This document shows, one piece after another, positions 50,599 to 59,816 of a stretch of DNA of 64,000 nucleotides; the stretch's first letter is position 1; the number at the start of each line of letters is the position of its first letter. The translations under genes were made by a program, and so were the position numbers. This DNA is from Cantharellus purpuraceus (lineage: Eukaryota > Basidiomycota > Agaricomycetes > Cantharellales > Hydnaceae): NCBI GenBank assembly GCA_025174535.1, contig JALBUN010000003.1, positions 806,001 to 870,000 on the forward strand. The letters run 5' to 3'. The notes beneath the pieces are model-generated. The model searched no databases and had not been told where the DNA came from. It worked only from the letters and a program-made list of their open reading frames with translations.

Positions 50599-51737
50599 TG
50601 CTGACTGGCCTGAAAATCCTGCTTCTCCTCTTGCTTTGGAATTACTGCCTTCTGCGCTTCTTCCTTGGCCTTCAGTGCAGCTGCTACTGACTCTGATATC
50701 ATGCCTGCAATTGCTGTTTGTGTGAGATCAGCTCGGATACATTCCTTGCGTGGTTCAGGGCATGCTGGGGATATATGGCCACGCTTTCCACAGTTATAGC
50801 ACGTCCGAGTCTCAATGCGATGGCGGTTGGAGTCAATATCCATAGGTGCAGCACCATTAGAGGTTGCCAAGGTAGTTGGTACAGAGATGACCGGAGTGCT
50901 GTGAGGGCGGGATGGGGTAGAGTGGGCAGGAGTGAGGGAAGTCTGAGCACGTCTCACTTCTAGAAGACGACGGTGGTTGCGGTCAATTTGACAGGCCGCT
51001 TCCTTCCATGCCTTGAGATCGGACGGGAGGGATGGCTGTGCATGGATCTTGTCAAGAATCATTGCAGGGAGCCCTCGGGCATAGGCATCTTCCAGTGCTG
51101 CATCATTAAACCCAGTCCTTCCTGCTAGTATCTCAAACTGTGCTGTGTATTCATCCGCTGACATGCCAGGTGTCATCCTAAGATCGTGTAGCTTTGTTCG
51201 TGCTGTTCGAGAGCGGTCAGGGTCCCCAAAAGCATTCTCCACTTGCTTAATGAATTCCTCCAAGGTGGAGAGTGGAGAGGTCCTGTCAATGACTGCCTGT
51301 GTCTCATTGTGCGCCCATATTTCAGCAGAACCTCCTGTCATAAAAGAGAGGGCATAGAGGATCTTGGTCCGCTCATCTGGGAAAGATGTAGGCTGGACTG
51401 CAATGGCAAGCCTGCTAGAGCGAATGAAACCTTCCGTCTCTGCACGATCTCCATTGAATTTGGCTGGTTCAGCTGCCCTTATTGGGCGAACGGATGACGA
51501 TGTAGGAGAAGGTGTGGGAAATGAGGTGGTCTGAGAGATGGTCTGTGCTGCAGCGATGGCGGCAGCAGTGGCAGCATCTGCTAGGTTGTTCTGGACATTG
51601 GTGAACTGGCTTTGGAGGTGCTGGTTCTGGAGTTGCAGCTGCTGGAGCTGCTGCGCCTGGGTGTTGAACAACGCTCGCAGAAAGCCACCGCTTTCACCTA
51701 GAGTGTCCCAATAGGCTTCAGGGAGCTGATCAGTCAT
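50595..51737 (-). CDS. Gypsy gag (380 aa) with CCHC zinc knuckle
   Basis: An open frame of 380 codons starting MTDQLPEAYWDTLGESGG. A Gln-rich coiled coil near residues 30-55 and a capsid-like region ('AEPAKFNGDRAETEGFI', 'TKLHDLRMTPGMSADEYTAQ', typical retrotransposon gag) are followed by the zinc knuckle 'CYNCGKRGHISPAC' (C-x2-C-x4-H-x4-C) that binds RNA. It appears intact, although the rest of the element is broken. Gag's TGA overlaps a GTG codon of the pol frame by three bases. Confidence 0.9.
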   Translation of the reverse strand: MTDQLPEAYWDTLGESGGFLRALFNTQAQQLQQLQLQNQHLQSQFTNVQNNLADAATAAAIAAAQTISQTTSFPTPSPTSSSVRPIRAAEPAKFNGDRAETEGFIRSSRLAIAVQPTSFPDERTKILYALSFMTGGSAEIWAHNETQAVIDRTSPLSTLEEFIKQVENAFGDPDRSRTARTKLHDLRMTPGMSADEYTAQFEILAGRTGFNDAALEDAYARGLPAMILDKIHAQPSLPSDLKAWKEAACQIDRNHRRLLEVRRAQTSLTPAHSTPSRPHSTPVISVPTTLATSNGAAPMDIDSNRHRIETRTCYNCGKRGHISPACPEPRKECIRADLTQTAIAGMISESVAAALKAKEEAQKAVIPKQEEKQDFQASQQ

Positions 51738-51805
51738 GGTATCGGTGAAGTAGTTAATAGGGAAAGTGTTATGAGGTGTGGGGTCATCTTATGAGCTTGA
51801 TCTTC

Positions 51806-52167
51806 TGTGAGGGTGATGCTGATGACGAGGCCACAACAACAAGATACTCAATAAGTGAGAGCCGATAAGAAATAATGCCAGCTGGTACAGCGGATATCCT
51901 CAGTCTATACAGCTGTTTCTGATAAATACATGGGACTTACCTGGTACAGCGGATATCCTCAGAGATCAAGCTGAGGGGATCACACTGCACCAAGGCGAGT
52001 CTTTATACTAAATGATGGAGACGGATAGGAGAACCAAGATAGGGGAGGAAAGATAGGGGAAGTGATAGGGGCAATGAAATAGGGGAGACGCACCCTGACA
52101 GGCTGCGCTGATAGGGGTGTCAAGAGAAAATACTAAAAATAGAATATGACTTATTTGAACCCTGACA
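51806..52167 (-). repeat. Gypsy 5' LTR (362 bp)
   Basis: Same length as the 3' LTR, with three transition differences. Flanked on the right by the CACAT duplication (52168-52172). In element orientation it is followed by GAAGATCAAGCTCATAAG, the likely primer-binding region; the primer was not identified. Confidence 0.95.
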
Positions 52168-52172
52168 CACAT

Positions 52173-52538
52173 GGCATCATCACTGAACACATCTGTGACT
52201 GGATACTCCTTGAAGTCCACAGTGAAGATATGTCCAACAAGCTTCTGAACCGCATCATTGAACTCCACGAAAAGACCAATGTTGGAATAAATGCTTTCTA
52301 TACCTACATCAAGTTAATGAATGCATGATGGGATGGGACATCCCAGATAGACGCACACATAGCCACAATCTGATCAGCAAACCATCAACTCACCGTGATG
52401 AAGAAGGGGATTGACAATGAATTCCTTGCATTTCTCCTCCTGCACTCCCTCCCATCCAATGTGACATGGGAAATGTTCAAATCATCAGTACTGAACTCCC
52501 TGGCACCTGACACAAAACTCTCATTCACCACAGTAGTG
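52173..52538 (+). pseudogene. Copia-type gag remnant, right half
   Basis: Continues the gag split at 44312: 'GIITEHICDWILLEVHSED', 'INAFYTYIKLMNA', then after stops and a frame change 'NEFLAFLLLHSLPSNVTWEM' and 'FKSSVLNSLAPD'. The 'fa..LL.SLP..w..f' pattern is typical of Copia gag. Several stops and shifts; not functional. It ends at the TGTTACGCAC boundary of the next repeat. Confidence 0.75.
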
Positions 52539-52806
52539 TTACGCACTAGGTCCAATTGGGGGTTGGAGATTGGGTTGGAGATTGGGTCAGAGGTTGGGTC
52601 GGAGGTTGGGTCGGAGGTTGGGTCGGAGGTTGGGTCAGAGTCAGAGCACATCATGGGGGTCAGGACGGACTTGGCTTCAGCTTATGTGCTGCGCCCTCAC
52701 TAATACCAGTGTCTGAGATTTCGGAGGCGGAGTATGACTTAGAGAGTTAGGATCAGACTTAGGAACTAGGCGTGATTCAATATTCAAACTGGGGAATGAA
52801 GTCCCC
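52539..52806 (+). repeat. R2 repeat fragment (begins TGTTACGCACTAGG) with minisatellite
   Basis: The sequence begins TGTTACGCACTAGGTCC, carries a 12-bp tandem repeat, then 'GGACTTGGCTTCAGCTTATG'. Inverted relatives: 54259-54315 (TGTTATGCACTAGG on the minus strand) and about 55975-56047 (TGTTATGCACTGGATCC ... GGACTTGGCTTCAGCTTATG, lacking the minisatellite). A TGTTA start suggests an LTR end, but no complete copy is seen. Confidence 0.6.
52558..52648 (+). repeat. 12-bp minisatellite (GAGGTTGGGTCG-type)
   Basis: About seven tandem units of a 12-bp motif (GGTTGGAGATTG changing to GGTTGGGTCGGA). Because the unit is a multiple of three it reads as an open G-S-E-V repeat, but it belongs to a repeat fragment, not a gene. 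Confidence 0.85.
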
Positions 52807-54258
52807 TGTTTTGGAACCTGCAAAATTATGGTGTTAGGGCAAACTCTAAATCACCACAATTCCGTGAATGAACAGCTGAGAAGAATATCAAATCCTACTG
52901 CAGCACAACTCCAGAAACGATTTAATGTTTGTACTTTGGTTACAATCCGTTGTAATGGTCAATGCAGACAATACACAGGAAGGTAATACGTTTCTTAGCA
53001 GTAGGGAATGAATAAGACTTCCAGAGTCTAGAGTTCACGGATGCTTAGGGGTCCAGATATTCCAAAAAGAGGGGAATGCACTTAGAGGCTAGAGGAGTAG
53101 GTGGATGAATCCGACCGTCCAACCAGTGACACTCTGAAGCGGGTAACAGCGATGTATGAAGTAGTCTAGCAACTGCTTCACATGAGTTCAAGATCCTAAT
53201 GCTCTGCAAAGGCAGTACACACTAGTAACTTAAACAAGAGCACTAATGGCAGGACTATTGACAGACAATCTCACCCTGTAGATTTGTAGTCACGTGAGGT
53301 AGATACTACACTCATACCCAAAGCAGGACAATCACTACTTTGAGTGCAATCGAATACAGTTACACAACTGTAAGCGACCCTTGAACTGGACAATCAACAG
53401 TTACTGAGATATAGAGGATGACACTGTATGTCACTCTAGTCACACTGATGTGCAAATGATGGGGTAGAAATGATTATTTATTCAGAGGCAGAATGGGCTC
53501 CTTTTATATTGTATTTACAGGAGCTGACTAATACTACTGGAAACTTCTACCTATTAATAGATGGAAACTACTGGAAGCTAGTGGAATATGTGAGAAGGGG
53601 GTGGAAGTTTCCTAGCCAATGAGCTGCTTGGATTTGCTCTGACTCATGGCATGAGTCATGGATGGAGTCATAGTGTGACTCAGAGCAGGAGTCATAGTAT
53701 GAGTAATCACAGGAGTCATGGTATGAGTCATGGAAGGAGTCATAGCATGAGTCATGGCAGGAGTCATTGCATGAGTCACCATTACTCAAATAACTTGGTC
53801 AATACTTCGTTTCCCAGGCTGATTAGCACAGCTATGGGTAGGCACAGCTTCTATTGAACTCTCCACTGAAAATGGAGTCAGGAGGTGCAGTGGTTGCGAA
53901 GATATTGAGCATTTACTGGCAGTGGTGACCAGATTGAGTCGGAGATTGAAATGAGTCATGTGATCGAAAATGAGTCAGTTGTCCGGGTGACTCCAGCTGA
54001 CTTTGAGGCTGCTGACATCTGCAAAGGTTTGTGGGTCCCTGTGGGTCCCAAAACTTCGCCCAGCAGAACAATAAGTTTGTAGACTCATTTCTGCATGGAA
54101 AATTCCCAAAAAAATATGAAAAAATAGAGAATATTTGAATGGCCCTGAATCAAGAGAAAGCAGCAGATATATGCTGATATTTTAAGGCCATCAAGTGGAA
54201 TTGTACAGTTTCAGGACTTTAAACAAGATCTTTTTAAGGGAAAACCAGTTCCCATACA
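52807..54258 (+). mobile_element. R1 element copy 2 (about 1,452 bp), diverged
   Basis: Starts TGTTTTGGAACCTGC and ends GTTCCCATACA. It follows copy 1 closely at both ends but is replaced in the middle by a TGAGTCA-rich tandem region. No matching 5-bp target duplication was found (left flank TCCCC, right flank GACTC), so it was probably rearranged after insertion. Confidence 0.75.
53630..53990 (+). repeat. Degenerate tandem array rich in TGAGTCA
   Basis: At least eight exact TGAGTCA/TGACTCA heptamers plus several GGAGTCAT variants, arranged as an approximately 20-bp unit of the type GGAGTCATRGYATGAGTCAT between 53630 and 53790 and again near 53945-53985. The heptamer is the Gcn4/AP-1 bZIP consensus. 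It may be only tandem duplication within the repeat. Confidence 0.7.
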
Positions 54259-54315
54259 GACTCTGACCCAACCTCCAACCCAATCTCCAACCCCCAATCA
54301 GACCTAGTGCATAAC
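54259..54315 (-). repeat. Inverted R2 fragment between two R1 copies
   Basis: The reverse complement reads GTGTTATGCACTAGGTCTG and then part of the minisatellite, matching 52538-52600. It is the spacer between oppositely oriented R1 copies. Confidence 0.75.
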
Positions 54316-55635
54316 ACTTATATTTGGTGCTTGTACCTGGAATGGACTTATTCAAATATTCTCTATTTTTCCATATTTTTTCAGGAATATTCCATGCAGA
54401 ACTTGGCCCAGAATGATTTATTTCTGCTGTGCTACAGTTGTGCACCCATAGGCACCCACAAACCTTCACACAGCCGACTCTCCCCCTTTGGACCAGGCAT
54501 TCGGCCTGAATTCAAGCTCAGATGTCTCCAATAAATATTCTGTAACTTGACAACCACAGCCTCTCAGGGCACAATTTTCCATGGAGATCATCACCTGAGA
54601 TGTGGCTATCCATGGCTGTCCAAACCAGTGCAGAAAACAGGGTGGATACCCTTCTTTTTGCCTGATCAGTGCCTAGTTCAGGGATCAGATCAGGTGATTG
54701 CCTTGGAATATTCTACCCCTTTCCATAACATTCTAGCTGTTTCCTTCTATTATTAGATAGAACTTTCCAGAACCATTATTCAGCTCCTGATCAGTGTTAT
54801 TTCAGAACCTGTGATTGGCTTGGATTATTCTACCCCTTTCTTCCACCTTCCACAACCTTCCAGTAGTTTCCATCTATTAATAGGTAGAATATTCCAGAAG
54901 CATTACTCAGCCCCTGTAAATACAATATATAAGGAGGTCATTCTGCCTCTGAAATAGTAACATATTCTACCACTTCTACCCATCTTCCGCACACCAGTGT
55001 GACTAGAGTGACATACAGTGACATCCTCTATATCTCAGTAACTGTTGATTACCAGTTCAAGGATCTTTTACAGTTGTGTAACTGTATTCGATTGCACTCA
55101 AAGTAGTGATATTCCTGCTTTGGGCGTGAGTGTAGTATCTGCCTCACATGACTACGAATCTACAGGGTGAGATTGTCTGTCAATAGTCCTGCCATTAGTG
55201 CTCTTGTTTAAGTAACTAGTGTGTACTGCCTTTGCAGAGCATTAGAAGCTTGAACTCATGTGAAGCAGTTGCTAGACTACTTCACACATCGCTGTTACCC
55301 GCTTCTGAGTGCCACTGGTTGGACGGTTGGATTCATCCACCTACTTCCTTTAGCCTCTAAGTGCATTCCCCTCTTTTTGGAATATCTGGACCCCCAATCG
55401 TCCGTGAACTCTAGACTCTGGAAGTCTTATTCATTTCTTGCTGCTAAGAAACGTATTACTTTTCCGCATATAGTCTGCATTGACCAATACAAAGGATTGT
55501 AACCAAAGTACAAACGTTTGATTGTTTCTGGAGTTGTGCTGCAGCAGGGTTTGATATTCTTCTCAGCTGTTCATTCATGGAATTGTGGTGATTTAGAGTT
55601 TGCCCTAACACCATAATTTTGCGGGTTCCAAAACA
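54316..55635 (-). mobile_element. R1 element copy 3, inverted and truncated
   Basis: The reverse complement of R1, ending on the plus strand in GGGTTCCAAAACA. It is close to copy 1, sharing for example the stretches around 47480-47700 and 46369-46560. The distal terminus (about 95 bp, including GGTTCCCATACA) is missing at 54316. With copy 2 it forms a roughly 2.8-kb inverted-repeat arrangement. Confidence 0.8.
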
Positions 55636-56248
55636 CAAGTTGAAGCCAAGTCCACTCAATCTGACTCAATAGTATTGCTCTCACTCTGTCTCTGGTTGAA
55701 CTGGAACAGTAAAGTCCCATCTCCCTCTTTACTAGCAGCCAAACTCCAGCCCTTTTCCATTGAACCCCAAGTTGTCCCAGACCTTAACAATGAGTGAGAT
55801 CAACAGTGATGATTGGACAGACTGATGGAGATGTGACAGTTTCCTAATGGAGTATAGATTTCATGTGCATGGGGATCTGGCATTAATGAATATAGTCATA
55901 ACAATATCACATCACCCAACCAATAGTACTTGGTTGAGTTCTGTGTTAGTATGAATCAAGTCTGAAAGACTTAACAGTACAGCACATAAGCTGAAGCCAA
56001 GTCCATTCTGACCCAATGGATCCAGTGCATAACATTCATGACTAGTGTCAAGATCCCATTTGGCATCAATACTCACAGAATGTGTTGTGTTTGTGAGTCT
56101 CCTGTAAGTTCAGCTGGTTCTTGTAGACATGTCTCTGGTAGTGATATCAGTTGTAGGTTTTGTTTCAAAGTGCTCACTGGTTGATCAGGCTGTGGTATTT
56201 CAAGTAGTAGTATTTTGGATTTAATGAAAGCTAGAAAAAGTGTAAGAT
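55636..56248. repeat. Repeat debris right of the nest, including an R2-related segment
   Basis: Contains AAGTTGAAGCCAAGTCCA at 55637 and an inverted R2 relative at about 55975-56047. No coding capacity. Probably fragments of the same retrotransposon families. Confidence 0.5.
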
Positions 56249-56372
56249 GTTGTAGTGGAATTAGACAACTTAGCCGTGTTTACTTAAAGAGTGTTCACAA
56301 CCAAGTTGGTATCTGGTTAAGAATGCCCTACATACATAATATCACTAGCTACTTATATGAATCATTGTTGTC
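56249..56372 (+). repeat. R3 dispersed repeat, copy a
   Basis: GTTGTAGTGGAATTAGACAACTTAGCC... to TATGAATCATTGTTG. It aligns with 58252-58382 over about 125 bp with several differences. A shorter, weaker match starts near 57713 (GCAGCGGAGTTAGATCACC). Confidence 0.6.
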
Positions 56373-56679
56373 TCAGTCTCATATCAGTTTGTGATGCAAT
56401 CAGAAGTTATCGGAAGAAATAAAGTGAGTGGTTTCGGACTGGCAGTCTTTACATCATGCCTCCCTTGTCTTCATTTCCCCATAAGCTCCCCTTCAAATTT
56501 CAGTAACAATGTTAATGAAACCCATCATGCCACCGAGATCCAAACGCTTCCATAAAACAGGGCCCTTTCTATCTATAAAACAATTGCTGAATGCGTGTAA
56601 ACAATACAGGAAATCAAACTTAGACGTTGCACCAGAATTCTGATCAACTGATTAACAATAACTACACCTAAGTAATCAA

Positions 56680-57665
56680 TCAATTGTTAGATATTTCGTG
56701 CTTCGTCAAAAGTCCCCCTGGGTGAAACACGCCGTCAACTTTCCAATCATGATTCGTAATCGGAATAGGCCGCAGTGAAGGATCCAAGAGTTGTTGTTTC
56801 AACGACAATCCCACTTATGGATATGATGTACAAGAAATTTGTTATCAGTGATCACTCACAGTGCAGACGGTGCGTGAACTTACATAACAATGGTCTTGAC
56901 TGTGAATCCAAGCGTTGAGCTATGCAAGACCAGTATAAAGTTAAGAAACGGTCGTAATATCCCTTTCCATGCCCGAGTCGCGACATCGACTCGTCAAAAG
57001 CCATCCCTATCAGACTCGAGATGGAGGATATGTATAGATTAAAAGGTAGAAGAGGCTGACCTGGGAGCAATACGAGATCCAAAATCGGAGACCCTGGATC
57101 CATGGCTGAAATTTGAAGGATCAATGACCAATTCGGCAATTGAGGATCATGGCACATGTTCACCGTTTTCTCGACGTTGACCGTTTTTTCTTTCGAGACC
57201 TGGTTCCGGTATGCCCCAGACGCCGTTACTAAGGCTCTTCAGATCATGTTCATCATAGATCCTCAGCATATCAATTTCTCCACGCTCCTGGTCGACTCTT
57301 GGGACGAAAAGGATCTTCCCTACGTATACATCATATCGCTGATTATGCAAGCCACAACACAATGAATCAACGTACCTGCTTCAAGAATCGAAAGGACTAG
57401 CCGACATGTATCTACTTCGCCGGAAGGCATGCTCAAATAGCAGCTGACAACCTGAGCCTTCCTGAATTCAGGATGTGATGTTACATGCGATAAGACAAGT
57501 CCAGCTAATTGAATATGAGATCGATACGGCTTCGGATATTCCTTTCGTTGAAACCATTATTAGCGTACATTGGAATTGGAGCTCACTCGAGGGTATCGAG
57601 CTGAAGATTTGGCGCAATGAGCCCCTTAATGCCCGTTTTCCAGCTACTACAGCACTAGAGGCCAT
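56680..57665 (-). CDS. 5-formyltetrahydrofolate cyclo-ligase
   Basis: The enzyme (MTHFS, yeast Fau1) converts 5-formyl-THF to 5,10-methenyl-THF with ATP, returning folate from its storage form. The start is the ATG at 57665 (MASSAVVAGKRALRGSLRQI), matching the family's basic 'KR.lR..l' N-terminus. Then 'ILEAGKILFVPRVDQERGEI', 'SNGVWGIPEPG', 'PILDLVLLPG' and the signature 'MAFDESMSRLGHGKGYYDRF' (family D...rLG.GkGyYD). The last exons give 'PIPITNHDWKVDGVFHPGG' and end 'TKHEISNN'. About six short exons. The 'HGKGYYD' ATP/substrate loop is intact. Probably cytosolic. FMT1, another folate enzyme, is the next host gene to the left, on the same strand, beyond the nest. Confidence 0.9.
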
Positions 57666-59053
57666 CTTGTGAAACAGGGACGAAGAGTAATGATCACAGT
57701 GGCTGTTCCAAAGCTTGCAGCGGAGTTAGATCACCTGGTCGTGTTTATTACGCACATGCATACTCTCTCCTCTGCCTCCACTAGATTCCCTAGTCCCAAT
57801 AAATTCTCGTTTTCCTATTTCATCAGATTCTGCACTTAATTCCTGTTGGTATGTGCGTTTCCACTCCTCTCTCGCGGACTCAAGTGACGTCCACGTACAC
57901 CAATAGGATTGACATACTCACCTGCACGTCTATAGACACGTCAGTAAACTCGAGATGGACTGCCTACAACCACGCTCTCATCCTGTTTTCCGGCGGTACA
58001 GTCCTTGCACATGGTATTATGCTAATAGTAACGGAGATATATTAGTGTGTTATGGACTCACGCAAATCATATTTCTTGTCTGAAATACATGGGAGTATAA
58101 GTGTTCAATTGTCAAAACAACATTTCCAGAGTCAGTCCCCACACCAAAACATGCCAACTGAGTTGTCAATAAGTAACAATCATTGCAGTCACCGATTTGC
58201 TTGAGGATGCTAACCGTCGCATCGCGGTATGAGGCGTCGCGGATGTAAGAAGCTGTAAGAAACTAGACAATTTAGCCGCGTTAATTTACTCGAGTGGCGT
58301 TCACAACAAGTTGGTGTAAATTACGGCTCAGTGCCCTTCATACACTTAATACCACTAACTACTTGTGTGATTCAACGTTGACTGGGTGACGTGTCGACAG
58401 TGTGGCTTCGTCGTGAGTAAGAATATAATTAGTTCCAGGCCTACGGCCCTTACACTTGCTTTCCTTGTGCTTGACAGGCACGGTTGTGGAAGTACGGTTT
58501 AGTAGGGATATGAAATCTTTTATAGTTTTGTGGATTGGGAAAAGGAAGAGAATTGGGGACGGGAATCTAGTGGAGGTTGAGAATATATGTTTTCTTGTGT
58601 TCAGGAAGGGTTACTGGGCTGTGAAGGGAAGCTCCTGCAGGACATCAGCTGGCTGTAAGGATGTCGCGGTGGGGATGTCATGGTGGGCACGGACATGGTG
58701 GGCACCGGTAGGGCCAGGGCTGCACGCTAAGCACTGAAATGGTATGGTGGCACCCAATTCAGGTGAACTTGAAACCTGTAGCTCCGGATTGTTCCATCTG
58801 AATAGTTCGTCTCGCTTGATACCCTGCATCCTGTGAGACACGACTGTCCATAGTACATGAATCCTCAGCTGTATAATAATATAATAATCATTCAGCTCGT
58901 TCATAATAGCTGTGGACGAGACTGCTCACAACGGTTGCATCGTTGTGTGCAGGGGTCTTGAGCTTCCCGGGGAAAGATAACTCAGAAGGATTTATATGTT
59001 ATCATCTGAGTGTATGAACAACAAAAATTATGATGCAAGTACACAGATGAACA
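57666..59053. other. 1.4-kb intergenic region with repeat remnants
   Basis: Holds the 5-FCL promoter side, R3 copy b (58252-58382) and a weak R3 match near 57713. G-rich stretches near 58650-58730. No gene supported. Confidence 0.45.
58252..58382 (+). repeat. R3 dispersed repeat, copy b
   Basis: GCTGTAAGAAACTAGACAATTTAGCCGCG... to TGTGATTCAACGTTG, diverged from copy a at 56249. Both carry TTCACAAC.AGTTGGT and AC.TAATA.CACTA.CTACTT blocks. Possibly fragments of an old LTR. Confidence 0.6.
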
Positions 59054-59636
59054 CTAATGTTTCTGACCTTTGTCCCGCTTGAAAAGAACTTGATTCACCA
59101 GCCCGATGGGAATGTCATACATCTCTGGTATGGCATCGGGGTCACCCTGCCGTAAGTATGGGCTAGGCTCATCTATTGAAGGGATGTGTGCAAATGAGTC
59201 TGTAGCAATAGATGAGTCTTCAGATAAGACAATAAGCTCTGAGAACAGACCGGTGACTGTGCGGAGGTCATTGAATGCTGGAGTAGACGAAATTGCCAAC
59301 GCCCAGTATGAAAAGTAGGTAAGAAGTATGACAACAATGGAATACGAGGGAACAAGTATAGCCCATTCTCTGTCGCGGGAACGGAAACCATTAGCAACCC
59401 ACCCAGAGGTGTTCCTCAAACGTTTACCGAGACGGGTACCAGGCTACTCCTGCACGTTCAATCATTTCATCGGGAATAAGAGCCCATAAATGATACAAAG
59501 CAAAGACAAGTGATGTGCCTGTCAAAGCCACGAAGCCGTAGAATTCTGGAGCACGACTGGGACGAGGAAGAGGGTATGCTGCCAAGGGAGCTAATGGGGA
59601 GGTAGGAGGAGGATACTCCGCGGGAGTATCTGCCAT
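59054..59636 (-). CDS. GPI19: GPI-GlcNAc transferase subunit P (PIG-P/Gpi19)
   Basis: PIG-P is a small ER-membrane subunit of the complex that adds GlcNAc to phosphatidylinositol, the first step of GPI-anchor synthesis. The start is the ATG at 59636 (MADTPAEYPPPTSPLAPLA), a Pro-rich tail before the domain. The PIG-P domain has two membrane spans: 'FYGFVALTGTSLVFALYHLW' and 'YSIVVILLTYFSYWALA', separated by the lumenal or cytosolic loop 'ALIPDEMIERAGVAWYPSRE' with the typical 'YYPsreWA'-like motif, and followed by 'SSTPAFNDLRTVTG'. One intron, 59370-59427, keeps 'YPSREWAILVP' in frame. The C-terminal tail is acidic. Divergent from the RRM gene, with 180 bp between start codons. Confidence 0.92.
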
Positions 59637-59816
59637 TGAACGATATTTATATTGGCTTAGTGCTGCTGACGGAGAAAGACAATATTTGAGACTGAAGAAT
59701 CGCAGTGATTTGGTGCTTACAAGGTGCCTTGAATTTGAACTCCGGCATTTTTAGTCCGACTTCTTCATCACAGCCCCTTCTACGTTAGCCAGCCTACATT
59801 CCTCCAATGCATCCCG
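59637..59816. promoter_or_regulatory. Bidirectional promoter between PIG-P and RRM genes
   Basis: Only 180 bp separate the two start codons, so both promoters must overlap here. No specific element identified. Confidence 0.55.

Larger units (their letters stand above)
44313..52167 (-). mobile_element. Ty3/Gypsy chromovirus-type LTR retrotransposon, 7,855 bp, itself interrupted
   Basis: Complete ends: two 362-bp LTRs (TG...CA, three differences), a 5-bp target duplication CACAT (44308-44312 and 52168-52172), and a polypurine tract at the 3' LTR. On the minus strand the order is gag, protease, reverse transcriptase, RNase H, integrase, chromodomain, then an extra 3' ORF. Inserted in a Copia gag. 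Inactivated by a 1,425-bp insertion in integrase and two in-frame TGA codons. The chromodomain (family knowledge) targets integration to marked chromatin. Confidence 0.95.

Noticed and set aside
53642..53790. CRISPR-like direct repeats
   Set aside because: The units are degenerate, ~20 bp and contiguous, without unique spacers. This is a eukaryotic transposon-associated tandem repeat.
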